Assembly (NCBI RefSeq): GCF_006539825.1
Contig: NZ_BJNT01000011.1
Location: 53,674 to 117,673, forward strand
Origin: Corynebacterium variabile
GTDB lineage: Bacteria; Actinomycetota; Actinomycetes; Mycobacteriales; Mycobacteriaceae
DNA length: 64,000 nucleotides
Direction of reading: 5' to 3'
The notes beneath the pieces were generated by a model that saw only the letters and a list, made by a program, of their open reading frames with translations, was not told where the DNA came from and did not search any database. Below, one piece after another: positions 56,631-64,000 of the stretch (position 1 is the first letter of the stretch; each line of letters starts with the position of its first letter). The position numbers were made by a program, and so were the translations under genes.

Positions 56631-58048
56631 CCGACCACACCCACCGCACCAGCTACACCGACCGTACCGACCAGCTCGTCCTCAACGCCTTCGTCTACCC
56701 CGAGGGCCACCACGAGGCCGCCTGGCGACACCCCGCCACCACCCCGGAGCGACTGCTCGACCCGGAGTACTTCGTGGACATCGCCGGGACCGCCGAGCGT
56801 GGCCGGCTCGACGCGATCTTCTTCGCCGACTCCCCGGCCGTCACCGGCAATGTCGAGCTGCGCCCCGGCGCGGGCTTCGAGCCGCTGACACTGCTCTCGG
56901 CCATCGCCGCGCGGACCGAGCACATCGGTCTGGTCGCCACGGCGTCCACCACCTACAACGACCCGTACACCCTCGCCCGGGCGTTCGCGTCCCTGGACCT
57001 CATCTCCGGCGGACGGGCAGGCTGGAACATCGTGACCACCGCCGCCGACGTCGCCTCGGCGAATTTCGGCCTGACCGGGCACCCGTCGGTGGAGGAACGC
57101 TACGCCCGCGCCACCGAGTTCGTCGAGGCAGTAGTCGCGTTATGGGACTCCTTCGAGGAGGACGCCCTGCTCGTCGATCCGGTCGCAGGACGCTGGGCCG
57201 ACCCCTCCCGGGTGCATCCGGCGGACTACCGGGGCCGGTACGTGTCCACGAAGGGGCCGCTGAATGTGCCGCGCTCGCCGCAGGGGCATCCGGTACTTGT
57301 CCAGGCCGGATCCTCGAACGCGGGGCGTGCCCTGGGCGGACGCTTCGCCGAGGCGATCTTCACCGCCCACCAACAACTGGAGGACGCCGTGGACTTCGCC
57401 ACGGACATCCGTTCCCGGACTGTCGCGTCCGGCCGTTCCGGGTCGGACGTGAAGATCCTGCCGGGGCTCTCCCCCTTCATCGGTGAGACGGAGAAGGAGG
57501 CCGCAGAACTGGAGGCGGAGTTCACCGACCTCATCAATCCGGCGTTCAACCTGCCCACGCTCAACGGCCTGTTCGACCTGGACTTCACGGAGGATCACCT
57601 GGACACGGTGATCCCGCTGTCCGCGATTCGGGCGACCGGGCAGACGTTGGACAACAACCACAGCAGGTCGCAGGTGGTCGCCGGCATCATCGAACGGGAA
57701 CTCCCGACGGTGCGTCAGCTGCTCGGCCGGCTGGCCGGAGCGCGTGGTCACCGGGTGTTCACGGGCACTCCGGTGCAGGTCGCGGACACGATCGAAGAGT
57801 GGTTCCGGGCGGGGGCGGCCGACGGGTTCAACATCATGCCGCCGTTCTATCCCGGTGGCCTGGAGATTTTCGTCGACGAGGTGGTGCCGATCCTGCAGGA
57901 GTGTGGCCTGTTCCGCACCGGGTACCCGGGGTCGACGCTGCGGTCGTCCTACGGGCTGGACGTGCCGGAGAACCGGTGGACGGTGCAGCGGGCCGGGCGG
58001 GTGTCCGCGACTGATGGACTGAACGCAGTAGCCGACCGCTCGGCCTGA
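56627..58048 (+). CDS. NtaA/SnaA/DszA-family FMN-dependent monooxygenase
   Basis: The 473-aa enzyme is a class C flavin monooxygenase of the bacterial-luciferase superfamily. It shows the family order: RLDAIFFADSPAV, EPLTLLSAIAARTEHIGLVATASTTYNDPYTLARAFASLDLISGGRAGWNIVT-like core, then YRGRYVSTKGPLNVPRSPQGHPVLVQAGSS. Relatives cleave nitrilotriacetate, dibenzothiophene sulfone or other C-N/C-S bonds and need reduced FMN from a separate reductase, which is not in this operon. The preceding importer implies a hydrophilic or charged substrate. Confidence 0.92.
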   Translation: MTDHTHRTSYTDRTDQLVLNAFVYPEGHHEAAWRHPATTPERLLDPEYFVDIAGTAERGRLDAIFFADSPAVTGNVELRPGAGFEPLTLLSAIAARTEHIGLVATASTTYNDPYTLARAFASLDLISGGRAGWNIVTTAADVASANFGLTGHPSVEERYARATEFVEAVVALWDSFEEDALLVDPVAGRWADPSRVHPADYRGRYVSTKGPLNVPRSPQGHPVLVQAGSSNAGRALGGRFAEAIFTAHQQLEDAVDFATDIRSRTVASGRSGSDVKILPGLSPFIGETEKEAAELEAEFTDLINPAFNLPTLNGLFDLDFTEDHLDTVIPLSAIRATGQTLDNNHSRSQVVAGIIERELPTVRQLLGRLAGARGHRVFTGTPVQVADTIEEWFRAGAADGFNIMPPFYPGGLEIFVDEVVPILQECGLFRTGYPGSTLRSSYGLDVPENRWTVQRAGRVSATDGLNAVADRSA

Positions 58049-58191
58049 CCACGGGGCGGGGTGCTCCCGGCCCCGGATAAGGCGTGTCTCTGGTCACGGG
58101 GACTGTCCGACCGGGCACTGTGCTTCTAACCTAGACGTGAACGCATCAGTGACTACACCGGCGTCACCCCTACCGGGAAGGAATTCAGGCG

Positions 58192-59808
58192 ATGTCCAGA
58201 CACTCAGAATCCTCAGGTCGGTCCGCCACCCCGACGGAGCCGCAGTCGGAAACCCCGGCGGAAGCGAAGAGACCGGAGGCGACCGGGTGCGCTGAGTCCA
58301 CCGGGTCCGCCGGATCTACGGACTCCGGTGCACCTCAGCAACCGCATCCGCGGGTCGATGCCCCGCCCTCGGACCACTGGCGCAGCGTCCTCACCGGATT
58401 CGGTGTCGCTGTCGCCATCACCGTCATCTTCTGGTTCGTTCCCCATCCCTCCGAGCTCTCCGACCAGGCCTGGCGCATGTTCGGCCTGTTCGTCGCCACC
58501 ATCGTCTGCATCATCATGGCGCCGATGCCGATGGGTGCCGTGACCATCATCGGTATGGTCGCCGCCGTGCTGCTCAACCTGGTGCCCCTGTCAGCGGACA
58601 GTGACGACGCCAGCGCCCCCTACGCACTGATGGGATTCAGCAACGCCACCATCTGGCTGATCGTCATGGCGTTCCTGCTCTCGCGGGGCTTCATCAAGAC
58701 CGGGTTCGGACGCCGCATCGCCCTGTACTTCGTCTCCAAGGTCGGTGGACGCATGCTCGGCGTCGGCTACGGACTCAGCCTCGCCGACCTGGTGATGTCC
58801 CCGGCCATTCCGTCGGCGACCGCCCGCGGCGGCGGCATCATGGCCCCGATCATGCAGTCGGTCGCCCTGACCTATGACTCCGAACCCGGCCCCACCGCGC
58901 GTCGGGCCGGCGCCTACCTCGCGCTCGTGTCCTCCAACTCCAACTCCATCACCTGCGCGATGTTCCTCACCGCGATGGCAGGCAACCCGCTGATCGCCTC
59001 GCTCGCGTCCCAGCAGGGTGTCGAGATCTCCTGGGCGACGTGGGCGCTCGGCGCGATCGTCCCCGGACTGGTCGCGCTCATCGTCGTCCCGGCACTGATC
59101 TACACCGTCTACCCGCCCGAACTGAAGAAGACGCCGAAGGTCAGGCAGATGGCCGCCGACGAGCTCAAAGCCATCGGCCCCATGAGCTACGGGGAGAAGG
59201 TGCTGGCGGCCACGTTCGTCGTCCTCCTGCTGCTGTGGACCGTCGGCGATCTGGCCTTCGACATCTCCGCGACCACGACCGCGTTCATCGGCGTTATCAT
59301 CCTCATGGTGTTCCACGTGCTGACGTGGGAGGACATCATCCGGGAGAAGTCCGCGTGGGACACGATGACCTGGTTCGCGGTGCTCTACATGATGGCCACT
59401 GCACTGTCCGAGTACGGCTTCATCGACTGGATCTCGACGCTCATCGCCGATTCCCTGGGGTCGATGGGATGGATGCCGGCACTGATCCTGCTGGTTGTCA
59501 TCTACTTCTTCGCCCACTACTTCTTCGCGTCCGCGACGGCGCACATCTCCGCGATGTACATCGCCTTCCTCGGCGCGGCGCTCGCCCTGGGGGCACCGCC
59601 GCTGCTGGCCGCGTTGGTCCTGGGCTACTGCTCGAATATCTTCCAGTCCCTCACCCACTACGCCGGCGGGGCGTCCCCGACGTTGTTCGGGACCAAGTAC
59701 AACACCGCCGCGCAATGGTGGACTGTCGGGCTCATTGCCGGGGTGGCGTCCCTGCTGATCTGGATCTTCGTCGGTGGCGCGTGGATGAAGGTCGTCGGGA
59801 TCTGGTGA
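58192..59808 (+). CDS. DASS family anion:Na+ symporter
   Basis: The 538-aa protein belongs to the divalent-anion:sodium symporter family (CitT/dicarboxylate type). The first 55 residues are a polar low-complexity tail, then 11-12 helices. The SNT-type motifs SNATIWLIVMAFLLSRGF and SSNSNSITCAMFLTAMAGNPL are visible, as is the C-terminal LGYCSNIFQSLTHYAGGASPTLF. Likely substrates are citrate, tartrate or other di/tricarboxylates. GAAGGA is 9 nt before the ATG. The unknown 59815 gene follows 6 nt later. Confidence 0.9.
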   Translation: MSRHSESSGRSATPTEPQSETPAEAKRPEATGCAESTGSAGSTDSGAPQQPHPRVDAPPSDHWRSVLTGFGVAVAITVIFWFVPHPSELSDQAWRMFGLFVATIVCIIMAPMPMGAVTIIGMVAAVLLNLVPLSADSDDASAPYALMGFSNATIWLIVMAFLLSRGFIKTGFGRRIALYFVSKVGGRMLGVGYGLSLADLVMSPAIPSATARGGGIMAPIMQSVALTYDSEPGPTARRAGAYLALVSSNSNSITCAMFLTAMAGNPLIASLASQQGVEISWATWALGAIVPGLVALIVVPALIYTVYPPELKKTPKVRQMAADELKAIGPMSYGEKVLAATFVVLLLLWTVGDLAFDISATTTAFIGVIILMVFHVLTWEDIIREKSAWDTMTWFAVLYMMATALSEYGFIDWISTLIADSLGSMGWMPALILLVVIYFFAHYFFASATAHISAMYIAFLGAALALGAPPLLAALVLGYCSNIFQSLTHYAGGASPTLFGTKYNTAAQWWTVGLIAGVASLLIWIFVGGAWMKVVGIW

Positions 59809-59814
59809 CGGACG

Positions 59815-60810
59815 ATGCTCCTCCCCGTCATCTTCCGTGGCAAGGACGGCGCCGAGGCGGCCGCGATGCTGGACCGGTGGAATCCGTGGTTCACCCGACG
59901 GGTTCCGGCGATCGTCCGTGAGACCGCACTGGATCTCGCCGAGGGACTGGTTGATGTGGCTTTTCACCGGCTGACCGGGGCATCGCACTTCGATGAACTC
60001 CACCACTTTTTCGGCGCATCGGTCTGGTATCCCTGGGGATCGTCGGTCTCCAAGGACCGGGAGATCGACGAGGTCCTCCTCAATGGCATGATCGTCACGC
60101 TCGACGAGGAATTCCAGGCGTTGTGGGTGCAGTGTCTGGTCATGGCGCTGACGGAGAACGGGACGGTGCCGTTGACACAGAGGACGTGGAAGCTTCTGTT
60201 GAAGTCCATGGGCCCGATCATCAAATACGCCGTGTCTGACAGCGGCCTGCAGGAGGTGGATGTCGACATCCGGATCGACCCGAAGTCCCTGATCGCCCCG
60301 ACTGGCCCGACGACCGCAGTTTCCTGGGTCGGAGATGTGCGTGGGCACCGTACGGCCGCTCTCGCCTCGTGGTGGGACCGTGTGGACAGTCTCTTTATCG
60401 ACGCGGCGTCCCGCGAGGCACTGATCGGCGCGGCGAAAGCGACTGTCGCTGCGCTGGCGCGGTTGACCACCCGGGATGGCGGACTCCTCCGCGTCGGGCT
60501 GCCCGAGGTGGCCCGACGCGGTCCGGCGAATGTCCTGCCGATCGCGCGGGACTCCGCGGTCATCGAGTGCCCGCTACGCGTTTTCGACACCGAGGCACCG
60601 CGTGAGCTCGTCCTGTTCCCTGTGCCGGACCACCGCACCGCCCGGGAGCTGAGGTTCGCACTCGCCGGCCCGGTGGACACCATCCATGCCCTGTGGGCGC
60701 CGGCACTGGCCGCGGCCGCCCAAGTCCATGACGGCTCACACGGTGAGCCGCCGTGGATGGAGAAGGTGGTCAACGCATCACTGCGGGACTACGCCGAGGC
60801 CGAGGGCTGA
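59815..60810 (+). CDS. Hypothetical protein coupled to the DASS transporter
   Basis: The 331-aa protein is not recognised. It has no signal peptide or hydrophobic helix. It is hydrophilic with aromatic clusters (WNPWFTRR, HFFGASVWYPWG) and a repeated acidic/basic pattern. The gene starts 6 nt after the transporter stop, so co-expression is expected, but the start has no good ribosome site. The last 22 nt overlap the convergent YpsA-like gene. It could be an enzyme acting on the imported anion. Confidence 0.6.
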   Translation: MLLPVIFRGKDGAEAAAMLDRWNPWFTRRVPAIVRETALDLAEGLVDVAFHRLTGASHFDELHHFFGASVWYPWGSSVSKDREIDEVLLNGMIVTLDEEFQALWVQCLVMALTENGTVPLTQRTWKLLLKSMGPIIKYAVSDSGLQEVDVDIRIDPKSLIAPTGPTTAVSWVGDVRGHRTAALASWWDRVDSLFIDAASREALIGAAKATVAALARLTTRDGGLLRVGLPEVARRGPANVLPIARDSAVIECPLRVFDTEAPRELVLFPVPDHRTARELRFALAGPVDTIHALWAPALAAAAQVHDGSHGEPPWMEKVVNASLRDYAEAEG

Positions 60811-61307
60811 CTTCCTGCGTTGAGCCGCAGCAGGTCACCGACGATCCGGAAGGACGCCTCGTACGCCCCGGGCCACTCGCTCTCCCGCGGTCCGGTGATG
60901 TTCACGGTGAGGCCGGTGCCGAGGCGACGCAACCACTCGCCGGGTTCGGCGACATCCCCCTGCCCCACTGTCCGGACGGGACGGGAGAAGGAGGACGCCA
61001 GTTCCCGTCTCAGCGCAGTTCCCGGTGACGCATCGGAGCTTTTCATGTCTGCGACGGGGCCGATGATCAGCGTGACGTCACTGTCCCGCACATTCCACTC
61101 CGTGCGCTGTGCCGGCTCCCGTGAAGGCGTCTCCCGCAGTTCCGGGTAGTCCGTGCGCAGACCTGGGGCCTCCGGCAGATCCTCCGCCCACCCTCCGGCC
61201 GGGCACCACCCCTCGATCGGCACGCCGGCGGCACAGGCAGCATCCAGTGCTCCCCGATCCACGCCGGTCTGCCCGCCGGAGCGGATCGTGGTGATGAGTG
61301 TGGTCAT
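60789..61307 (-). CDS. cpYpsA/putative molybdenum-carrier-like protein
   Basis: The 172-aa protein has the Rossmann-like LOG/YpsA-related fold of the cpYpsA group. The motif TIRSGGQTGVDRGALDAACAAGVPIEGWCPAGGWAEDL at the N-terminus is diagnostic. Members bind nucleotide-like ligands; 'molybdenum carrier' comes from an algal relative. The ATG of MTTLIT lies 7 nt after TACGCT (61315-61320), so it is leaderless; a longer frame is rejected. It is convergent with, and overlaps, the hypothetical gene. Confidence 0.85.
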   Translation of the reverse strand: MTTLITTIRSGGQTGVDRGALDAACAAGVPIEGWCPAGGWAEDLPEAPGLRTDYPELRETPSREPAQRTEWNVRDSDVTLIIGPVADMKSSDASPGTALRRELASSFSRPVRTVGQGDVAEPGEWLRRLGTGLTVNITGPRESEWPGAYEASFRIVGDLLRLNAGSQPSASA

Positions 61308-61437
61308 GGGTGGGAGCGTAGCAGCAGGTGAAGACTGGTTTTGTCTAGTCGTCTTGCCTGGACTGCTACAGGACAGCCCCGCTAGGCTCAGATTCACCGG
61401 CAGCACCCGCTGCCCCAGGACAGTTGGGAATGGATCC

Positions 61438-61644
61438 ATGACCACGCAACTCACTGCAACCGCCACCAGGTCCGAGGGTTGGTGGGCGGTGTCCGTCCCC
61501 GAGGTCGACGGGCTGTTCACTCAGGCCCGTAGCCTCGATGAGATCCCGGCCATGGTGCGCGACGCGCTCACCCTGTTCCCGGAGTATGGCATCGACCCTG
61601 CAGACACCGAGATTTCTGTCGAAATGGTCGCCAGCACCGAGTGA
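61438..61644 (+). CDS. HicB-family antitoxin-like protein (solitary)
   Basis: The 68-aa protein matches the HicB-like fold: TATATRSEGWWAVSVPEVDGLFTQARSLDEIPAMVRDALTLF. It lacks a C-terminal DNA-binding domain. No HicA-like partner (a 60-80 aa double-stranded-RNA-binding protein) is adjacent; the next frame downstream is the RNase H gene 110 nt away. Such orphans are common in actinobacteria. A -10-like TAGGCT is at 61383-61388. Confidence 0.75.
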   Translation: MTTQLTATATRSEGWWAVSVPEVDGLFTQARSLDEIPAMVRDALTLFPEYGIDPADTEISVEMVASTE

Positions 61645-61754
61645 GACAGCAGCCGGAGCGGCCACCACTCGAACATCGAGTTCGACCACCACCGTTCCCC
61701 GTCCTCACCGCCTCTAGCGTGCTCTCCTGTCGCCCACCTAACACAGGAGAAACC

Positions 61755-62903
61755 GTGACCACCGCTCTCGCCCCGACCCGTCGCCCGTCCACACCCAGTC
61801 CCGCGGGCATGCCCCGGCGCAGAGCGAGGCCGCAGACCGCCAGCCCCTGTACGACGGCCTACCTCCCAGTGGACATCACGGTGCGCAAGCTCACCGAGTT
61901 CTTCAGGCCCGGCCACTCGACTTTCGCCGGGTGCGTGAGCATCCGCGGCACGTACTCACCGGTGGTCGCCGGAAACCGGGACCAGGTGGTTCAGAGCCTC
62001 GCGCAGTGGATCACCCGGCGCCCGGAGCTCGGCCGCTCTCCCCTGCCGCTGCGGGTCAGCCTGCACCGGTGCCTCTCACGGAACCAGCCCTTCCCCATCG
62101 ACTCCACCTACGTTGCCTCCGGTCTCGTGTCGGCGGGGCTCGGCATCACCGGTGTTGAGCGGTGCGACAGTGCTGATCTGACGACGATGACTGCCCTGTC
62201 CCGGGAGGTTCCGGACATGATCACGCGGGCAGGTTCGTCCGGGCGTGTCCCCAACCCGCCGACGACTCAGCGCGTGCGTACCGGACTGATCCAGCGCTCG
62301 ATGGCAGAAAAGTACCGCACCCGGTTCGAGAGACGTGCTTTCTACACCCACCGGTGGTGGGGTGCGTGGGACCGCCCATTGCTGGTGTCCGAGTTCCCGG
62401 ATCTGGAGGAGATCCCGGAGCAGATCGACGTATACACGGACGCCTCATGTGTGCCGGGCTCGTCGTGGTCTGCGATCGGAATATCCTGCCCGGCGCTGGG
62501 AGTTGTGGCCTCGGCGGTGCTGGACCGGGAGTTCATCAAGGACCACGCCCAGATCCGTGTCGCAGAGACCGCGGCGATCGCCGCGGGTGTGATGCTGTTC
62601 TGCGAGTCTGCCCGGAAGATCGTCATCCATTCGGACTCCCAGCTGGCGCTGCGTTGGTGGGAGGACACGGAGGCCATTCCGGGTCGTTGGTCCACGCTGC
62701 GGAACTACGCCGGCCATGAGAAGCAGAGCCACCGCAATGCGGAAGTGAAGTGGGTGAAGGGCCACGCCGACTGCGGCGGCAATCTGTGGGCTGACCGTGC
62801 TGCGCGCCTATCGCTGCACGCGGCCCGGTGGGAAGAGGAGGACGCCGTACGCCGCGAGAAGTTCGACAATCTCGCGGCGGAGTTTCGGGGCGGTGCGATG
62901 TAG
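61755..62903 (+). CDS. Protein with N-terminal unknown domain and C-terminal RNase H domain
   Basis: The 382-aa protein has an RNase HI-type domain at residues 222-360 with the catalytic carboxylates Asp229 (YTDAS), Glu271 (AETAAI), Asp294 (HSDSQ) and Asp347 (WADRAAR), plus KGHAD with His337. Residues 1-220 are unlike known RNase H partners (hybrid-binding or CobC domains). The GTG start has GGAG 5 nt upstream. It should cut RNA in RNA:DNA hybrids; the unusual fusion suggests a specialised role. It lies next to an IS256 element. Confidence 0.85.
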   Translation: MTTALAPTRRPSTPSPAGMPRRRARPQTASPCTTAYLPVDITVRKLTEFFRPGHSTFAGCVSIRGTYSPVVAGNRDQVVQSLAQWITRRPELGRSPLPLRVSLHRCLSRNQPFPIDSTYVASGLVSAGLGITGVERCDSADLTTMTALSREVPDMITRAGSSGRVPNPPTTQRVRTGLIQRSMAEKYRTRFERRAFYTHRWWGAWDRPLLVSEFPDLEEIPEQIDVYTDASCVPGSSWSAIGISCPALGVVASAVLDREFIKDHAQIRVAETAAIAAGVMLFCESARKIVIHSDSQLALRWWEDTEAIPGRWSTLRNYAGHEKQSHRNAEVKWVKGHADCGGNLWADRAARLSLHAARWEEEDAVRREKFDNLAAEFRGGAM

Positions 62904-63002
62904 TCATCGGCCGTTTTGCGTCTCTACAACCCTCATTGGCGCCATCCAACGTCCGGAAGGTCATGCAGTAGAATTTCACGCGATACTTCAAGGTCAAGTC
63001 CT

Positions 63003-64000
63003 GGGAAGTGGTGTATCTCCCTTCCGCTGAAACAGTGCGTCTGACTCCAGGTCAGGGACCGTCACGAGCCTGATAGCGAGTCCAGCTCATGCTGCCTCCT
63101 GCACGGTGACGTCGGCGTCGATGACGTTGGCGTTCATCATCGTCCTGGTCTGCTCCAGACTCGTCAACGACATGTAGCGCTTCTGCTGAATCCAGTCATC
63201 GTGCTGCTCAGCGAGCACCGCCCCGACCAACCGGACCACCGCGTCACGATTCGGGAAGATCCCCACGACGTCGGTACGCCGGCGAATCTCACGGTTGAGC
63301 CGTTCGGTGGGGTTGTTAGACCACACCTTCGTCCACACCGCCTTCGGCACGCTGGTGAATGCCAAGAGCTCATCAAGGGCCTCCTCCAGGTAGTTGGCGA
63401 CATTCGGGAACCTGTGCTCGCAGAAACTGACGACCTCCCGGGCCTGGGCCCACACCGCGGCGGCATCGGGTTGCTGGAAGATCGTCTGGAACATCGCCGA
63501 CAGTGTCGGCCACTGCGTCTTGGGGACCATCGACGAGAGGTTCTTGGCGAAGTGCGTCCGGCAGCGCTGCCACGACGTATTCGGCAGTACCTCGCCGATG
63601 GCGTGCTGGATGCCCAGGTGGGCGTCGCTGGTGACCAGGTACACCTGGTCCAGCCCGCGGGCCTTGAGATCCCGGAAGAACCCGGTCCAGGAGGCCACGG
63701 ACTCTGCGGTGGCGACCTGCATGCCCAGTAATTCCCTGTAGCCTTCCACGTTGACCCCGCAGGCCAGCAGCACGGAGGTTTTCACGACCCGTCCGCCTTC
63801 ACGGACTTTCATCGTCAGCGCGTCGCAGGACACGTACAGGTAGGGTCCACCGTCGAGTGGGCGGTGGCGGAAGTCCTCGACCAAGATGTCGAGGTCCTTG
63901 GCCATGTCGGATACCTGCGATTTCGACAGGTTGGTGATCCCCAGGCTGGCGACCAGGTCATTCATCCTGCGGGTGGACACACCCTTGAGATAGCAGGTCG
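63003..64000 (-). mobile_element. IS256-family insertion sequence (truncated by the window end)
   Basis: Carries the transposase below. The right end is taken near 63003, where GGGAAGTGGTGTATCTCCC-like sequence resembles the terminal repeats of this family. The left end and the target duplication are outside the window. Confidence 0.7.
63087..64000 (-). CDS. IS256-family transposase (N-terminus beyond the window)
   Basis: This is a DDE transposase of the IS256 (mutator) family, at least 304 residues of about 400. Catalytic residues are in SCDALTMKVREGG, VTSDAHLGIQHAIG and NNPTERLNREIRRRTDVVGIFPN. The frame continues leftward-in-protein beyond base 64000; a GTG at 63980 is internal, not the start. 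The visible part has no frameshift, so it may be active. It is not related to the RNase H gene beside it. Confidence 0.92.
   Translation of the reverse strand, partial: TCYLKGVSTRRMNDLVASLGITNLSKSQVSDMAKDLDILVEDFRHRPLDGGPYLYVSCDALTMKVREGGRVVKTSVLLACGVNVEGYRELLGMQVATAESVASWTGFFRDLKARGLDQVYLVTSDAHLGIQHAIGEVLPNTSWQRCRTHFAKNLSSMVPKTQWPTLSAMFQTIFQQPDAAAVWAQAREVVSFCEHRFPNVANYLEEALDELLAFTSVPKAVWTKVWSNNPTERLNREIRRRTDVVGIFPNRDAVVRLVGAVLAEQHDDWIQQKRYMSLTSLEQTRTMMNANVIDADVTVQEAA

Noticed and set aside
59040..59921. 293-codon plus-strand frame within the DASS gene
   Set aside because: Out-of-frame shadow of the transporter and the following gene.

Overview
The window looks like chromosome from a GC-rich Corynebacterium. 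The evidence is the gene order gluABCD-recX-recA, the dapB-thyX-dapA-rnj cluster, the biotin ECF transporter bioYMN, a mycothione reductase (mycothiol is actinobacterial), an FtsK/ClgR/PspA/PgsA block, and a pptT-metallophosphoesterase pair arranged as in mycobacteria. Third codon positions are strongly G/C throughout. No species can be fixed from sequence alone, and no rRNA, tRNA or CRISPR array was seen.

Layout. 1-3.05 kb: glutamate ABC transporter gluABCD (gluA truncated by the window start). 3.06-5.2 kb: recX-recA with a LexA box, and a DUF3046 gene. 5.3-7.3 kb: bioYMN. 7.3-14.6 kb, minus strand: pspA, clgR, pncC, pgsA, a TerC-family gene behind a yybP-ykoY (Mn2+) riboswitch, and ftsK. 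14.7-23 kb, minus strand: a TIGR03085-type protein, rnj, dapA, thyX, dapB, pnp, rpsO. 23.1-26.1 kb: divergent ribF and truB, then a Sua5-like gene. 26.1-29.1 kb: pptT, a PptH-like phosphoesterase and a MATE exporter. 29.1-34.8 kb: the translation-factor cluster rbfA-infB-ylxR-nusA-rimP. 34.8-40.9 kb: a Tat lipoprotein, proS, yaaA, an AAA+ ATPase behind phased repeats, and cobA. 41-47.6 kb: mqo, an alpha/beta hydrolase, a DUF559-type gene flanked by two 67-bp palindromic repeats, mycothione reductase and an SDR. 47.7-64 kb is more accessory: a lipoprotein, a DUF1275 membrane protein, a ProP-like symporter, a MetE-like orphan, a secreted lipase, an ABC importer fused operonically to an FMN-dependent monooxygenase, a DASS transporter with an unknown partner, an orphan YpsA-like protein, a solitary HicB, an RNase H-domain protein and a truncated IS256-family element running off the end.

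Working together. Lysine and cell-wall precursor synthesis (dapA/dapB) sits with thymidylate synthesis and RNA decay (rnj, pnp). The ribosome assembly and initiation genes form one block. ClgR and PspA are expected to form an envelope-stress circuit. PptT and the PptH-like enzyme would attach and remove 4'-phosphopantetheine. The 53.8-58.0 kb operon is an import-and-oxidise module for an unidentified small organic compound.

Regulation. A striking number of start codons have no Shine-Dalgarno sequence but lie 6-9 nt (most often 7) after a TANNNT-type -10 hexamer, which points to widespread leaderless transcription. The most unusual structures are the paired palindromes around the DUF559 gene, the phased 8-bp repeats before the AAA+ ATPase gene, the phased 9-bp repeats before the PptH-like gene, and a long inverted repeat between rpsO and pnp.
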